DNA of 64,000 nt from Glycomyces sp. YM15 (GCF_016918015.1 NZ_JAERMK010000009.1:145527-209526); one strand, 5' to 3'. Numbered from the stretch's first letter, positions 8,290 to 17,258 are shown. Translations and numbers: made by a program. The notes: a model not told the origin generated them from the sequence alone.

Positions 8290-9422
8290 AACACGCCGTC
8301 GTCAAGGCGTCGTCGCCTTGGTGGGCGAAGGCCATGGTCGTCACCGGCTCCATGGTCATGGTCGTCTCCGGCGGCGGCGCGATCGCGGCGCAGATCGGCG
8401 TGACCGTCCTGGAGGACTCGGTCAACCAGGCCGACCTGCTCGGCGACCAGCGCGTCGAGTCCGAGGGCGAGAAGATCACCGGCCCTCTGAACTTCCTGGT
8501 GCTCGGCACCGACGAGCGGGTGGGCGCCGGGGGCGAGGCCCGCACGGACGCCGACATCATCGTGCACGTCAACGAGGACCTCACGCAGGTCAGCTTGATC
8601 TCGCTGCCGCGCGACCTGTACGTGGAGATCCCTTCGGGCGTTCCGGCGTCGGAGACGAAGCTGACCGAGGCGTTCGCGTACTCCGAGGACTGGGGCGAGT
8701 CGTTCCAGAACACCGCGGAGACGATCACGCACCTCACGGGGATCCAGTTCGACGGCGGCGCGATCGCGAACTTCGAGGGCTTCCTCGACATGGTCGACGA
8801 GCTCGGCACGATCGAGCTGTGCCCGTGGCACGACATCACCTCGATCCACGGCGACAAGAAGACCTACGAGGAGGGCTGCGCCGAGTACAACAAGGAGGAC
8901 GCCCTCGATCTGGTGCGCCAGCGGTACGGCTGGGACTCCGACGAGGACTACGCCAACGGCACCTGGGGCGACTTCGGCCGCCAGAAGATGCAGCAGCAGG
9001 CGATCAAGAAGATCCTGGAGCGGGCCAAGGAGATGGGCTACGCGACCGACCCGACGAAGGCCGTGGACCTGCTGAACAGCTTCGGCGACGCGCTGACCCT
9101 GGACGTGGGCGCCTACAGTCTGATCGACATGATCACGCAGATGCGCGACGTCGACCCGAACGAGATCATCTCGATCGGCACGCCCTCTTCCGAGGGGAAC
9201 ATCAACGGCACGTCGTTCGTGTTGATCCACGAGGGCACGGACGAGGAGGTCGCGGCGGACGCGCTGTGGGAGGCGATCGCGAACGACACGATCAACGAGT
9301 GGGCGTGCGAGAACGACCAGTGGCTCAGCGGCGACTCGAAGCCCGACTGCGCCGTGGCGCCGGTCGACGGCGGGCAGGCCGCCGGCGAGGAGGCGACGAG
9401 TGACGAGCCCACGGTGAATTGA
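8274..9422 (+). CDS. LytR-CpsA-Psr (LCP) family cell-wall polymer ligase, copy 1
   Basis: 382 residues, membrane-anchored. A short cytoplasmic tail with SSPWWA precedes one transmembrane helix (about 19-44), followed by an extracytoplasmic LCP domain: FLVLGTDER, RTDADIIVHVN, SLISLPRDLYVEIP, KLTEAFAY and LDLVRQRYG. The arginines and aspartates of these motifs bind polyprenyl pyrophosphate-linked substrate. LCP proteins transfer secondary polymers (arabinogalactan, teichoic acid or related glycans) onto peptidoglycan. It is the first of three tandem paralogues and the most divergent. The starts at 8274 and 8286 are both possible: GGGAGAGG lies only 2-3 nt before 8274. The C-terminal tail after the LCP domain is acidic and low in complexity. 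Confidence 0.9.
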   Translation: MGSPMKHAVVKASSPWWAKAMVVTGSMVMVVSGGGAIAAQIGVTVLEDSVNQADLLGDQRVESEGEKITGPLNFLVLGTDERVGAGGEARTDADIIVHVNEDLTQVSLISLPRDLYVEIPSGVPASETKLTEAFAYSEDWGESFQNTAETITHLTGIQFDGGAIANFEGFLDMVDELGTIELCPWHDITSIHGDKKTYEEGCAEYNKEDALDLVRQRYGWDSDEDYANGTWGDFGRQKMQQQAIKKILERAKEMGYATDPTKAVDLLNSFGDALTLDVGAYSLIDMITQMRDVDPNEIISIGTPSSEGNINGTSFVLIHEGTDEEVAADALWEAIANDTINEWACENDQWLSGDSKPDCAVAPVDGGQAAGEEATSDEPTVN

Positions 9423-9513
9423 GGTCGCGCCGCAGGCCAGCCCCCTCGCAACCCCTCGCGTTTATCGAAGCGTGACATGTAGTGAATAATGCTGACCTGA
9501 CCATTGGAGTTGC

Positions 9514-10638
9514 ATGGCTGGCAAGAGCGGCGCGCCCTGGTGGGCGCACATGATGATGTACGCGGGCGGCCTGACCATGGTCGTCGCCGGGGGCGCGGCG
9601 GCGGTGGCGCAGATCGGCTACAACACGGCGAACGGCGCGGTCGAGAACGAGGAGATCCTCGACAACCGGGCCGAGATGGACGTCGAGAACATCGAAGGGC
9701 CCTTGAACATCCTGGTGCTCGGCGTCGACAAGCAGGGCGGTTCGACCCGCTCCGACACGATGATCATGGTGCACGTCAACAAGGACCTGACCGACGTGTC
9801 GATGGTGTCGCTGCCCCGGGACCTGTACGTCGAGATCCCCGACTGCGGCCCCGACTGGGGCAGCAACCCCTGCATGCAGAAGCTCAACCACGCCGCGTCG
9901 ATCAGCGACGACTGGACGAACGAGACCCTCCCGAACGTGGTGAGCACGATCGACAACCTCACCGGCGTCGAGTTCCACATGGCCGCCACGGTCGACTTCA
10001 ACGGCTTCATGGACCTGGTCGACCTGGTCGGCGAGATCGAGCTGTGCCCGTGGGAGGAGATCCAGTCGATCCACGGCGACAAGCGGGTCTTCCCCGAGGG
10101 CTGCAACTACTACGGCAAGGAAGAGTCGCTCGACCTGATCCGGCAGCGCTACGGCTGGACCGACTGGGAGAACGGCCTGGGCGGCGACTACGGGCGCCAG
10201 GCGATGCAGCAGCAGGCGATCAAGGCGCTCATCAAGGAGCTCAAGGCCGACGGCTACCACAAGGACGTCGGGAAGCTGACCGACCTGTTCGAGGGTCTGG
10301 AGGGCAAGCTCACGCTGGACCTGCCCGAGGGCCTGACCGCGGTCGACCTGGCCATGAACCTGCGCGACCTCAATCCCGAGGACATCACCTCGATCCGGGT
10401 CCCCGCGACGTCGCAGGACACCGAGGTCGGCGCTTCGGAGGTGATCGCCGAGGGCGAGCAGCAGGTCGCGGCGGACGCGCTCTGGGACGCCCTGCAGAAC
10501 GACACCATGGACCAGTGGATCGCCCAGTACCCGGAGTGGGTCAAGCAGACCGGAAGCGCGGCCACGGAGACGACCGGGGCCGCCGACGAGACGGCTGACG
10601 GCACAGTCGACGGGACCGCCACCGAGACCGGCGACTGA
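9514..10638 (+). CDS. LytR-CpsA-Psr family protein, copy 2
   Basis: 374 residues with the same architecture as its neighbours: MAGKSGAPWWAHMMMYAGG, one transmembrane helix, then the LCP domain with ILVLGVDKQGGSTRSDTMI, SLPRDLYVEIPDCG, KLNHAASI and LDLIRQRYGW. Cysteines in IPDCGP, NPCMQ, ELCPW and EGCNYY may pair outside the cell. A GGAG ribosome-binding site lies about 5 nt before the ATG. It is 91 nt after copy 1 and 76 nt before copy 3. The ATG-proximal ~90 bp, including the leader, are nearly identical to copy 3, so this pair arose by a recent duplication or is held together by gene conversion. It probably attaches a glycan to peptidoglycan; the donor is unknown. Confidence 0.9.
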   Translation: MAGKSGAPWWAHMMMYAGGLTMVVAGGAAAVAQIGYNTANGAVENEEILDNRAEMDVENIEGPLNILVLGVDKQGGSTRSDTMIMVHVNKDLTDVSMVSLPRDLYVEIPDCGPDWGSNPCMQKLNHAASISDDWTNETLPNVVSTIDNLTGVEFHMAATVDFNGFMDLVDLVGEIELCPWEEIQSIHGDKRVFPEGCNYYGKEESLDLIRQRYGWTDWENGLGGDYGRQAMQQQAIKALIKELKADGYHKDVGKLTDLFEGLEGKLTLDLPEGLTAVDLAMNLRDLNPEDITSIRVPATSQDTEVGASEVIAEGEQQVAADALWDALQNDTMDQWIAQYPEWVKQTGSAATETTGAADETADGTVDGTATETGD

Positions 10639-10714
10639 CGGCCCGCGCGTGCAACCGCAGGCTCCCGCCGGAGCGTTACTCCTACGGCAATGTGGATCGG
10701 ACCACTGGAGTGAC

Positions 10715-11824
10715 ATGGCCGGCAAGAGCGGAGCGCCCTGGTGGGCGCACCTGATGATGTACGCGGGCGGCCTGACCATGGTCGTCGCCGGCGCGACCGC
10801 GGGCGTGGCGCAGTTCGCCTCCACGACCGCGGAGAACGCCGTGCCGACCGAGGACATCCTCGGCGACGTGCAGGCCGAGATGGACGTCGAGAACATCGAA
10901 GGGCCCTTGAACATCCTGGTGCTCGGCACCGACAAGCAGGGCGGCTCGACCCGCTCCGACACGATGATCATCGTGCACCTCGACCAGGACCTCACCGACG
11001 CCACGATGGTGTCGCTGCCCCGCGACCTGCTCGTGGAGATCCCCGACTGCGGCCCCGATTACAGCAGCCCGTGCCGGAACAAGCTCAACCACGCGGCGTC
11101 GATCTCCGACGACTGGGAGGTCACCCGCAACAACGTCGTGCAGACGGTCCACGACCTCACGGGGCTCAAGTTCGAGCTCGGCGCGACCGCCGACTTCAAC
11201 GGGTTCGTGGAGATGGTGGAGCTGGTCGGCACCATCGAGATCTGCACCTGGAAGGAGTTCCGGTCGCACCACACCGAGCGGATCTTCGAGGAGGGGTGCC
11301 ACGACTACGACCAGGAAGCGGCACTGGACCTGGTGCGCCAGCGTTACGACTTCTACGACACGATCGACTACGACCTGGGCCTGTACGGCGACTACGCGCG
11401 GCAGAACTTCCAGCAGCAGGCGATCAAGTCGCTGCTGAAGCAGCTCAAGGCGCAGGGCTACCTGGAGGACCCGACGAAGATCCCCGGGCTCCTGGAGGGC
11501 TTCGGGGACAAGGTCACCATCGCCAAGCCCGACGGCCTCTCGATCGTCGACCTGGCGGTGAACTTCCGGGACATCGACCCTGACGGCATGACCACGGTCC
11601 GGGTCCCGGCCAGCTCGGAGGAGGGCACCGACTGGGGGAGCATCGAGCGGATCCACGAGGGCGCGGAGGCGGAGGCCGCCGCGTCGCTGTGGGAGGCCCT
11701 CCAGAACGACACCATGGACGCGTGGACGGCCGCGAACCCGCATTGGGTGAAGCAAAGCGACCCGCTCGCGGGGCAGGCCGAGGAGCCGACCGACGCGGCC
11801 TCGCCGACGGACACCGCCGACTGA
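10715..11824 (+). CDS. LytR-CpsA-Psr family protein, copy 3
   Basis: 369 residues from the ATG at 10715, chosen because GGAG lies 6 nt upstream and because the product then aligns with copy 2 (MAGKSGAPWWAHLMMYAGG). One transmembrane helix is followed by an LCP domain: ILVLGTDKQGGSTRSDTMI, SLPRDLLVEIPDCG, KLNHAASI, LDLVRQRYDF. Differences from copy 2 cluster in the 420-residue-equivalent lobe (TWKEFRSHHTERIFEEGC), which may alter the acceptor or donor. Tail residues are acidic with no known domain. A hairpin terminator ends the cluster. Confidence 0.9.
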   Translation: MAGKSGAPWWAHLMMYAGGLTMVVAGATAGVAQFASTTAENAVPTEDILGDVQAEMDVENIEGPLNILVLGTDKQGGSTRSDTMIIVHLDQDLTDATMVSLPRDLLVEIPDCGPDYSSPCRNKLNHAASISDDWEVTRNNVVQTVHDLTGLKFELGATADFNGFVEMVELVGTIEICTWKEFRSHHTERIFEEGCHDYDQEAALDLVRQRYDFYDTIDYDLGLYGDYARQNFQQQAIKSLLKQLKAQGYLEDPTKIPGLLEGFGDKVTIAKPDGLSIVDLAVNFRDIDPDGMTTVRVPASSEEGTDWGSIERIHEGAEAEAAASLWEALQNDTMDAWTAANPHWVKQSDPLAGQAEEPTDAASPTDTAD

Positions 11825-11839
11825 GCGCACCCGACGCGC

Positions 11840-11867
11840 GAACGCGGGGCCGGGCGGCCCCGCATTC
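11840..11867. terminator. hairpin between LCP cluster and siderophore-interacting gene
   Basis: An 8-bp GC stem (11844-11851 with 11856-11863, GGGC loop) is extended by GAA/TTC across one mismatch. It lies between convergent stops and can work in both directions. Confidence 0.6.
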
Positions 11868-11878
11868 GTTCGCGCCGT

Positions 11879-12739
11879 TCAGGATTCCGTGAGCTTGGAC
11901 TGCGCCTTGGCCTCGTCCTCGTCGTCGACCTTCCGCCATTCGGCCTTGGAGGACTGCCAACCGTCCTCGTCGTGGCCGAGGCGCCAGTAGCCGGAGACGG
12001 AGAGGCGCTCGCGCGGGACCTCGTGGTCGAAGCGGAGGAGGCGGCGCAGGTCGCGGACGAAACCGGCCTCGCCGTGGACGAACGCGTGCACGTCGCCGGC
12101 GGGGAAGTCGAAGCCGCGCACGGCCTCGACGAGGCGCTCGCCGACGCGGGCGTCCCCGCGGTGGACCCACGTGACGCGGAGGTCGGCCGCGGACTTGAAC
12201 TGCTGCTCCTCCTCGGGCCCTTCGACTTCGAGGAAGACGTGGGCGCGCGCGCCGGGGTCGAGGCGTTCGACGGCTGCCGAGATCGCCGGGAGGGCGCTCT
12301 CGTCGCCCGCGAGCAGATGCCAGTCGGCGTCGTGGGCGGGGGCGTAGGCGCCGCCGGGTCCGGCGAAGCGCACGAGCTCGCCGGGCCGGGCGTTCGCGGC
12401 CCAAGGGCCGGCGACGCCCTCGTCGCCGTGGTAGACGAAGTCGATCGAGAGTTCGCGGGCGGCCCTGTCCCACTTGCGCACGGTGTAGGTGCGGGTGACC
12501 GGCCACTGCTCGCGCGGGAGCTCCTCGCGGATGCGGGCCAGGTCGAACGGCTCGGGGTAGACGACGCCGGGAAGCGGGAACTGGAGCTTCAGATAGTGGT
12601 CGGTGCACGCACCGCAGTCGAAGTCGGCGAGGCCCTCGCCGCCGAGCACGACACGGATCATGTGCGGGGTGATCCGCTCGGTGCGCAGCACCTCGGCGGT
12701 GGTGACCCTGGGGGTCCGGCGTCCTCGGCCTTCAGCCAT
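11879..12739 (-). CDS. siderophore-interacting protein (FAD-binding ferric-siderophore reductase, SIP/ViuB type)
   Basis: 286 residues, cytoplasmic. The N-terminal half is a flavin-binding barrel with ERITPHMIRVVLGGEGL and the FAD motif RTYTVR near residue 84. The C-terminal half is the NAD(P)H-binding lobe, with GDESALPAI near 145 and the family-specific SGYWRLGHDEDG near 246-258. Such enzymes release iron by reducing ferric siderophores after import. A GGAGGAGC ribosome-binding site precedes the ATG. An IdeR/DtxR-like iron box about 80 nt upstream suggests repression under iron-replete conditions. The C-terminal ~25 residues are charged and probably disordered. No siderophore transporter or synthesis genes are next to it. 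Confidence 0.9.
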   Translation of the reverse strand: MAEGRGRRTPRVTTAEVLRTERITPHMIRVVLGGEGLADFDCGACTDHYLKLQFPLPGVVYPEPFDLARIREELPREQWPVTRTYTVRKWDRAARELSIDFVYHGDEGVAGPWAANARPGELVRFAGPGGAYAPAHDADWHLLAGDESALPAISAAVERLDPGARAHVFLEVEGPEEEQQFKSAADLRVTWVHRGDARVGERLVEAVRGFDFPAGDVHAFVHGEAGFVRDLRRLLRFDHEVPRERLSVSGYWRLGHDEDGWQSSKAEWRKVDDEDEAKAQSKLTES

Positions 12740-12815
12740 AGCGGCTCCTCCGATACATGGCTCATACTCCCCGCCGACGGCGCCTGCGAGCCGTCCGGCA
12801 ACCTCGGCACGAGCT

Positions 12816-12834
12816 ACTTAGGTTTCCCTAACTA
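12816..12834 (-). promoter_or_regulatory. candidate iron box (DtxR/IdeR operator)
   Basis: TTAGG-TTTC-CCTAA (12818-12831) keeps the dyad of the actinobacterial iron box consensus. It lies upstream of the siderophore-interacting protein gene, where such control is expected. Confidence 0.55.
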
Positions 12835-12924
12835 TCACACTTGGAAACCGGGGGCCGCCAGTGGGATCGGACACGAACCGGGACCGCCGCACCCCCAGCG
12901 CGGCGGCCCCGGCGCGTGCCCCCC

Positions 12925-14892
12925 TCAATCGGGTCGCGGGCTCACGTCCCGCATGACCGAGCGCAGCAGCGGCCGCGACAGGGCCCCGGCGGCGATCACC
13001 GCGGCGACGCCCGCGGTCACCGTGGAGCCGAGGATGAGCGCACCGCTCGCGTCGAACCCCATGGCGCCGATGATCGGCGAGGTGAGGACCATCCCGGTGA
13101 GGATCGAAGCGCCGCCGATGACGCCCAGCGGCAGGAGCGTCTCCTGGCGGCGGGCCCGGTCGAGGACCCGCTGCTCGGTTCCGGCGAGGTGCAGCAGCCG
13201 GTAGGTCCGGCGGCGGTCGAGGACCGAGCCGATCGCAGCCGTAGCCGCCGAGACGGCCGCCGTCAGGAACACGACCGCGAGCACGACGGTGACGCCGGTG
13301 CGGACGGAGCCGACGAGCCGATTCGACATGATGCTCGAATCGACCTCGCGTTCGGGCGGGTCACCGGGCAGGGCCGCGGTCATCGCAGTGCGCACCGCCT
13401 CGAGCCGCCCGCCCGTCGTCGTCGCCTCGATCACCGCGCGGTCGCCGTCGGCCGTGAGGTACCCGCTCGATTCGACCACCGCGACCTCCGCGGCGTCGCC
13501 GAGCCTGCCGCTGAGGTCGGCCGCGAGCGCGTCGGCCTCATCGGCGGGGACCGTCGCCGCGATCGACTCCGCGCCCTGCGCGCTCGTGTCCGTCTGCAGC
13601 ATCGGGAACATCGCGACCGAACCGGCCACGAACCCCGCGATCGCGACCCCGGCGACCGCGCGCCACGCGGCCTTCGGGTCGTCCGCGAGCCGCCGGGCCG
13701 CCAGCAGCCGCGCCGGGCCCCTCGCGGTGTACGCCAGGATCCGGCCCAACTTCTGGACGATCCACGGGCCCACCAGGTTCACCGCCGCGAGCGTCCCGGC
13801 GAACAGGCCGATGAGGATCGCCACGGCGATCATGTCGCCGCCCACCAGATTCGAGCCGACCATGAACGCCAGCGCCGGCACCGCGAACACGACCAGGCGG
13901 ATCGCGTTGAGGCCCTTGGGCTTCACGCGCCGCGCCACCCCGAGCGGGCTGATCACGACGCTGCGCAGGCCGATGAGCGCCGAGCCGGCCACCAGGACCG
14001 GCACCGCGACCGCCACGGCGGGCATCCACGGGGCCCCGGCCCACAGGTCGCTCACGTACCAGCGGCCGCCGTCGATCGGGATGAGCGCCACCAGCGGCGT
14101 CACCGCCATCCACGCGATCGTGCCCGCGACCGCACCCGCGACGGCCGCGAGCGTCGTCTCGATCAACGTGAGCCGCATGACCTGGCCCGGGGTCGCGCCG
14201 ACGAGCCGCAGCGTGGCGAGCCGCTCGTCGCGGCGGGCCACCGTGAGCCGGGCGGCGGCCGCGCCGAAGACCGCGGCGGGCACGGCCATGAGGATCGCGG
14301 CCAGGACCATGAGGATCATGTAGAAGCCGTAGACGGCGTCCGCGCCGCCGACCGCGAACGAGTCGATCTCCCTGGGCGACACGCCGTCCGCGCTGGTCCG
14401 CTCGGCGGTCATCGCGGGGTCGGCGGCGTCGCGGCCGACCACGGCCACGAGCTCGTTCGGGTGCGCGAGCGCTTCGGGGCCGAGCTCGCCGGCGAGGTGC
14501 GCGTCGCCGTAGCGGGCGAGGAAGTCCGATGCGGGGACGCCTTCGAGCAGCTCGGCGGCGGCCGGAGAGAGCCACACCTCGCCGGGCTGGGGGAACGCGT
14601 CCATGCCGGGCGGCACCGGTGCGTCGTCGCCCACGGCGGCGAGGTCCACGCGGTTGACCGAGTCGCCGCCGAAGTAGTCGGCGGCCGTCGCGATGACCGC
14701 TTCGGCCGTGCCGGTCGCGGCGACCGGATCGCGCCAGGCGGTGCGGTCGGCGCGTTCGTCGAACGCGAAGTTCCCGGCCACGGCGAACTGGAGCAGCAGC
14801 GTCGCGACGGCGACGGCGAGCGCGGTCAGGCCGGTGCTCAGCAGGGCGCTGCGGCCCCCGAGGCGCGTCAGCCGCCAGGCCAGCTCCGTCAT
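12925..14892 (-). CDS. ABC transporter permease with two FtsX domains
   Basis: 655 residues with about eight hydrophobic segments arranged as two FtsX/MacB-like modules (one near residues 230-340, one near 520-640) and a large extracytoplasmic loop after the first helix. This layout fits lipoprotein- or peptide-exporting ABC systems and macrolide/antimicrobial-peptide detoxifiers in Gram-positive bacteria. ATG at 14892 overlaps the stop of the upstream ATPase gene as ATGA, which points to translational coupling; a GTG at 14898 is an alternative. No regulator with a response-regulator domain is adjacent. The cargo is unknown. Confidence 0.85.
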   Translation of the reverse strand: MTELAWRLTRLGGRSALLSTGLTALAVAVATLLLQFAVAGNFAFDERADRTAWRDPVAATGTAEAVIATAADYFGGDSVNRVDLAAVGDDAPVPPGMDAFPQPGEVWLSPAAAELLEGVPASDFLARYGDAHLAGELGPEALAHPNELVAVVGRDAADPAMTAERTSADGVSPREIDSFAVGGADAVYGFYMILMVLAAILMAVPAAVFGAAAARLTVARRDERLATLRLVGATPGQVMRLTLIETTLAAVAGAVAGTIAWMAVTPLVALIPIDGGRWYVSDLWAGAPWMPAVAVAVPVLVAGSALIGLRSVVISPLGVARRVKPKGLNAIRLVVFAVPALAFMVGSNLVGGDMIAVAILIGLFAGTLAAVNLVGPWIVQKLGRILAYTARGPARLLAARRLADDPKAAWRAVAGVAIAGFVAGSVAMFPMLQTDTSAQGAESIAATVPADEADALAADLSGRLGDAAEVAVVESSGYLTADGDRAVIEATTTGGRLEAVRTAMTAALPGDPPEREVDSSIMSNRLVGSVRTGVTVVLAVVFLTAAVSAATAAIGSVLDRRRTYRLLHLAGTEQRVLDRARRQETLLPLGVIGGASILTGMVLTSPIIGAMGFDASGALILGSTVTAGVAAVIAAGALSRPLLRSVMRDVSPRPD

Positions 14893-15806
14893 CGCCACAC
14901 CTCCATGACCGACTCGGGACCGAAGCTCGGCCCGGTGCTGCGCCGCGGAGCAGACGACGCGGGGTCTGCCTGCGGACCCGCGGCCGGGCCGCGCACCGCA
15001 CCGCCCGGCCGTGCGGCATCGCCGCCTCGCACCGGGAGCGCACTCGCGCCCTGCGGCGCCGACCCGGCCCGCAGGCCCACCGCGGCCGGCTCGTCCGCGA
15101 ACCCGTCGAAGCCGCTCCCCGAACCGTCCCCGGCCCGCGGCGTGCCGCTCAGCCGCCCGTCGCGGATCTCGATGGTCCTCGTGCAGCGCGCGGCGATCCG
15201 CGGGTCGTGCGTGACCACGACGAGCGCCGCGTCGAGCTCCCCGACCGTGTCGAGCAGGACCCCCATCACCTGGTCGCCCGTGGCGCGGTCGAGCGCGCCG
15301 GTCGGCTCGTCGGCGAACACCACCGCCGGGCGGACCACGAGCGCCCGGGCCAGCGCGACCCGCTGGGCCTCGCCGCCGGACAGCTCACCGGGACGCCGTC
15401 CCTCCTTGCCCTCCAGGCCGAGCCGCCGCAGTTCGGCGCGGGCCGGTTCGAGCGCGGTCCGGCGCGGAGTGCCGCCGAGCATGAGCGGCAGCGCCACGTT
15501 CTCGTCGGCCGGGAGCTCCGGGAGGAGCTGCCCGAACTGGAACAGGAACGCGAATCGGGTGCGTCGCAGATGGCTGCGCCGGCGTTCCGAGAGGCTGTCG
15601 ATGCGCTCGTCGAACAGGCGCACCTCCCCCGAGTCGGGCCGCATGATGCCGGCCAGGCAGTGCAGGAGCGTCGACTTCCCCGACCCGCTGGGCCCGGTCA
15701 CGGCCACGGACTCGCCGGGGCCGACGCCGAAATCCACGCCGTCGAGGGCGGGGGCGGTGCCGAAGCGCTTGGTGAGGGCGCGGGCGGTGAGCATCGGGGG
15801 CTTCAT
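14889..15806 (-). CDS. ABC transporter ATP-binding protein (MacB/LolD type) with C-terminal extension
   Basis: 305 residues. Walker A GPSGSGKS near residue 38, Q-loop FLFQFGQLLPELP, signature LSGGEAQRVALARAL and Walker B VVFADEPTGALD are all intact, with H in VVVTHD. The protein powers the FtsX-type permease encoded just downstream. The domain proper ends near residue 222 (TIEIRDGRLSG); about 80 extra residues, rich in Gly, Ala, Pro and Ser, have no recognisable fold, which is unusual for this family. ATG 15806 follows GAGAGGAAGG and overlaps the stop of a 37-residue membrane-peptide gene. Confidence 0.9.
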   Translation of the reverse strand: MKPPMLTARALTKRFGTAPALDGVDFGVGPGESVAVTGPSGSGKSTLLHCLAGIMRPDSGEVRLFDERIDSLSERRRSHLRRTRFAFLFQFGQLLPELPADENVALPLMLGGTPRRTALEPARAELRRLGLEGKEGRRPGELSGGEAQRVALARALVVRPAVVFADEPTGALDRATGDQVMGVLLDTVGELDAALVVVTHDPRIAARCTRTIEIRDGRLSGTPRAGDGSGSGFDGFADEPAAVGLRAGSAPQGASALPVRGGDAARPGGAVRGPAAGPQADPASSAPRRSTGPSFGPESVMEVWR

Positions 15807-15916
15807 CGGCGGGCCTTCCTCTCGGTCGGGAGGAAGGGGAGGGCCGTGCCCGCGATGAGGAACGCGAGGGTGAGCACCAGGCTCACGACCATGCTGATCT
15901 CGAGGAATTCGTTCAT
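15803..15916 (-). CDS. 37-residue membrane peptide coupled to the ABC transporter
   Basis: An ATG at 15916 opens a 37-codon frame that ends in a TGA overlapping the ATG of the ABC ATPase gene (ATGA). The peptide starts MNEFLEISMVVSLVLT, continues as one hydrophobic helix (LAFLIAGTALPF) and ends with a basic tail (TERKARR), the positive-inside pattern of a small inner-membrane protein with its N-terminus outside. Overlapping stop/start codons and identical orientation argue that it is translated and belongs to the same operon. No strong ribosome-binding site is seen. Its role is unknown; small membrane subunits that assist transporters or sensors are a reasonable comparison. Confidence 0.55.
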   Translation of the reverse strand: MNEFLEISMVVSLVLTLAFLIAGTALPFLPTERKARR

Positions 15917-16017
15917 GGGACCAGCTTGTCCGGGACCGGGGGCCGTCCACTTCGGCTCGGCGGCCGGTTTCGGGCGCCGCGGGTCGGCCGTTCGGCCGAG
16001 GGTCCTGGAAAGGCGGT

Positions 16018-16023
16018 TACCGT
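16018..16023 (+). promoter_or_regulatory. leaderless -10 box (TACCGT)
   Basis: TACCGT ends 6 nt before the ATG at 16030. No ribosome-binding site is present. Confidence 0.55.
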
Positions 16024-16029
16024 CGGGGC

Positions 16030-17229
16030 ATGACCTCCACGTCCACCTCGCGCGGCCTGCACAGCCGGATCAACCGGCTGGTGATACTGCTGCTCAAGAT
16101 CTTCATCATCGGGTGCCTGCTGCTGACCCTCGCGGCCGAGATGCTGTCGAGCGGCACGGGCTATCGGCCTCCGATGGTCTCGTGGATGGCTTGGGTGCAG
16201 TTCGCGAACTCGGTCTTCGTGATCGGCGTGTACATCTGGTACCGGCCGGGGCGCAAACGCTGGATCGCGGCCGCCTCCATCGCATCGCTCGCGGTGACCG
16301 GGTTCGACGTCGTCTACGACCAAGGGGTGCGCGGCGTCGGGACCGCCGAGCTGCTGGCGCTGGGGCTGCTCATGCTCTTCTCAGTGCGGCACTGGGACGC
16401 GCCGCCCGGCCGGTGGGTCGCGTTCGCCAATGGCGCGGCGGTCCTGGTGATCGGGTATCGCCTGTTCGACGACGACCTCGAGAGCGCCATGATCGGCGGC
16501 GAGGTGCTGATCGTCATGGCGATGACGACCATGATCGGCTTCGGCGCGTACCTGCGCGGCCTGGACAGGCTGCGGCGCGAGACCCAGGAGGAGGTGCGGC
16601 AGGCCGAGCGGCTCGAACTGGCCCGCGAGATGCACGACTTCGTGGCGCACCACGTCACCGGCATGGTGGTGCTCGCGCAGGCCGCGCAGGTGACGGACAC
16701 CGACCCGAAGCAGGCGTTCGCGGACATCGAGGAGGCCGGGCTCGCCGCGCTGACCTCGATGCGGCGCATGGTGAAGATGCTCCGCAACGACGACGGCGGC
16801 GCGGGCGTGAACCCGCTCGGGGACCTCGCCCAGATCGAGGACCTCGTGGATCGGTTCAACCGGGAGGGCACCGACACGACCTGCTTCATCTCCCCGGAAC
16901 TGGCGGGGAACGCGGTCGCGCCGGAGATCGCGGCGACGGCGCACCGGATCGTGCGGGAGGCGCTGACGAACGTGCGCAAGCACGCCCGCGGGGCGACCCG
17001 GGTGCGGGTGGTCGTGGCGGCGGCGAGCGGGAACGGCCTCGAGGTGTCGGTGCGCGACGACGGCCGGGCCGCGCGCGGCAGGCTCGCCGATTCCGGGGCC
17101 GGGATGGGCCTGCTGGGTCTGGGCGAACGCATCGAAGCGGTCGGAGGCCGGCTCAGGGCACAGGCGAGGCCTGAGGGCGGTTGGGAGACGGCCGCGTGGC
17201 TCCCCCGCGAGACGACCGTGCCCGGGTAG
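16030..17229 (+). CDS. orphan sensor histidine kinase, NarL-partner type (HisKA_3)
   Basis: 399 residues. Four or five transmembrane helices occupy residues ~18-185 and leave almost no extracytoplasmic domain, so a membrane-embedded signal is likely. A dimerisation/phosphoacceptor helix follows: LELAREMHDFVAHHVTGMV near 198-216, with the phospho-accepting His in EMHDF. The HATPase domain has REALTNVRKHA, SVRDDGRA and GMGLLGLGERIEAVGG. Such kinases normally pass phosphate to a LuxR/NarL-type response regulator, but none is next to this gene. It lies divergent from the membrane peptide/ABC exporter operon, about 110 nt away, which might be its target or partner; that is inference. Confidence 0.85.
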   Translation: MTSTSTSRGLHSRINRLVILLLKIFIIGCLLLTLAAEMLSSGTGYRPPMVSWMAWVQFANSVFVIGVYIWYRPGRKRWIAAASIASLAVTGFDVVYDQGVRGVGTAELLALGLLMLFSVRHWDAPPGRWVAFANGAAVLVIGYRLFDDDLESAMIGGEVLIVMAMTTMIGFGAYLRGLDRLRRETQEEVRQAERLELAREMHDFVAHHVTGMVVLAQAAQVTDTDPKQAFADIEEAGLAALTSMRRMVKMLRNDDGGAGVNPLGDLAQIEDLVDRFNREGTDTTCFISPELAGNAVAPEIAATAHRIVREALTNVRKHARGATRVRVVVAAASGNGLEVSVRDDGRAARGRLADSGAGMGLLGLGERIEAVGGRLRAQARPEGGWETAAWLPRETTVPG

Positions 17230-17258
17230 CGCGCGGCCCGTCTTCGGACCGGGCACGA

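Noticed and set aside
12841..15858. 1005-codon plus-strand frame opposite the ABC operon
   Set aside because: Composition (Arg, Asp, His, Gly) is that of an antisense shadow; the opposite strand encodes complete ABC proteins.
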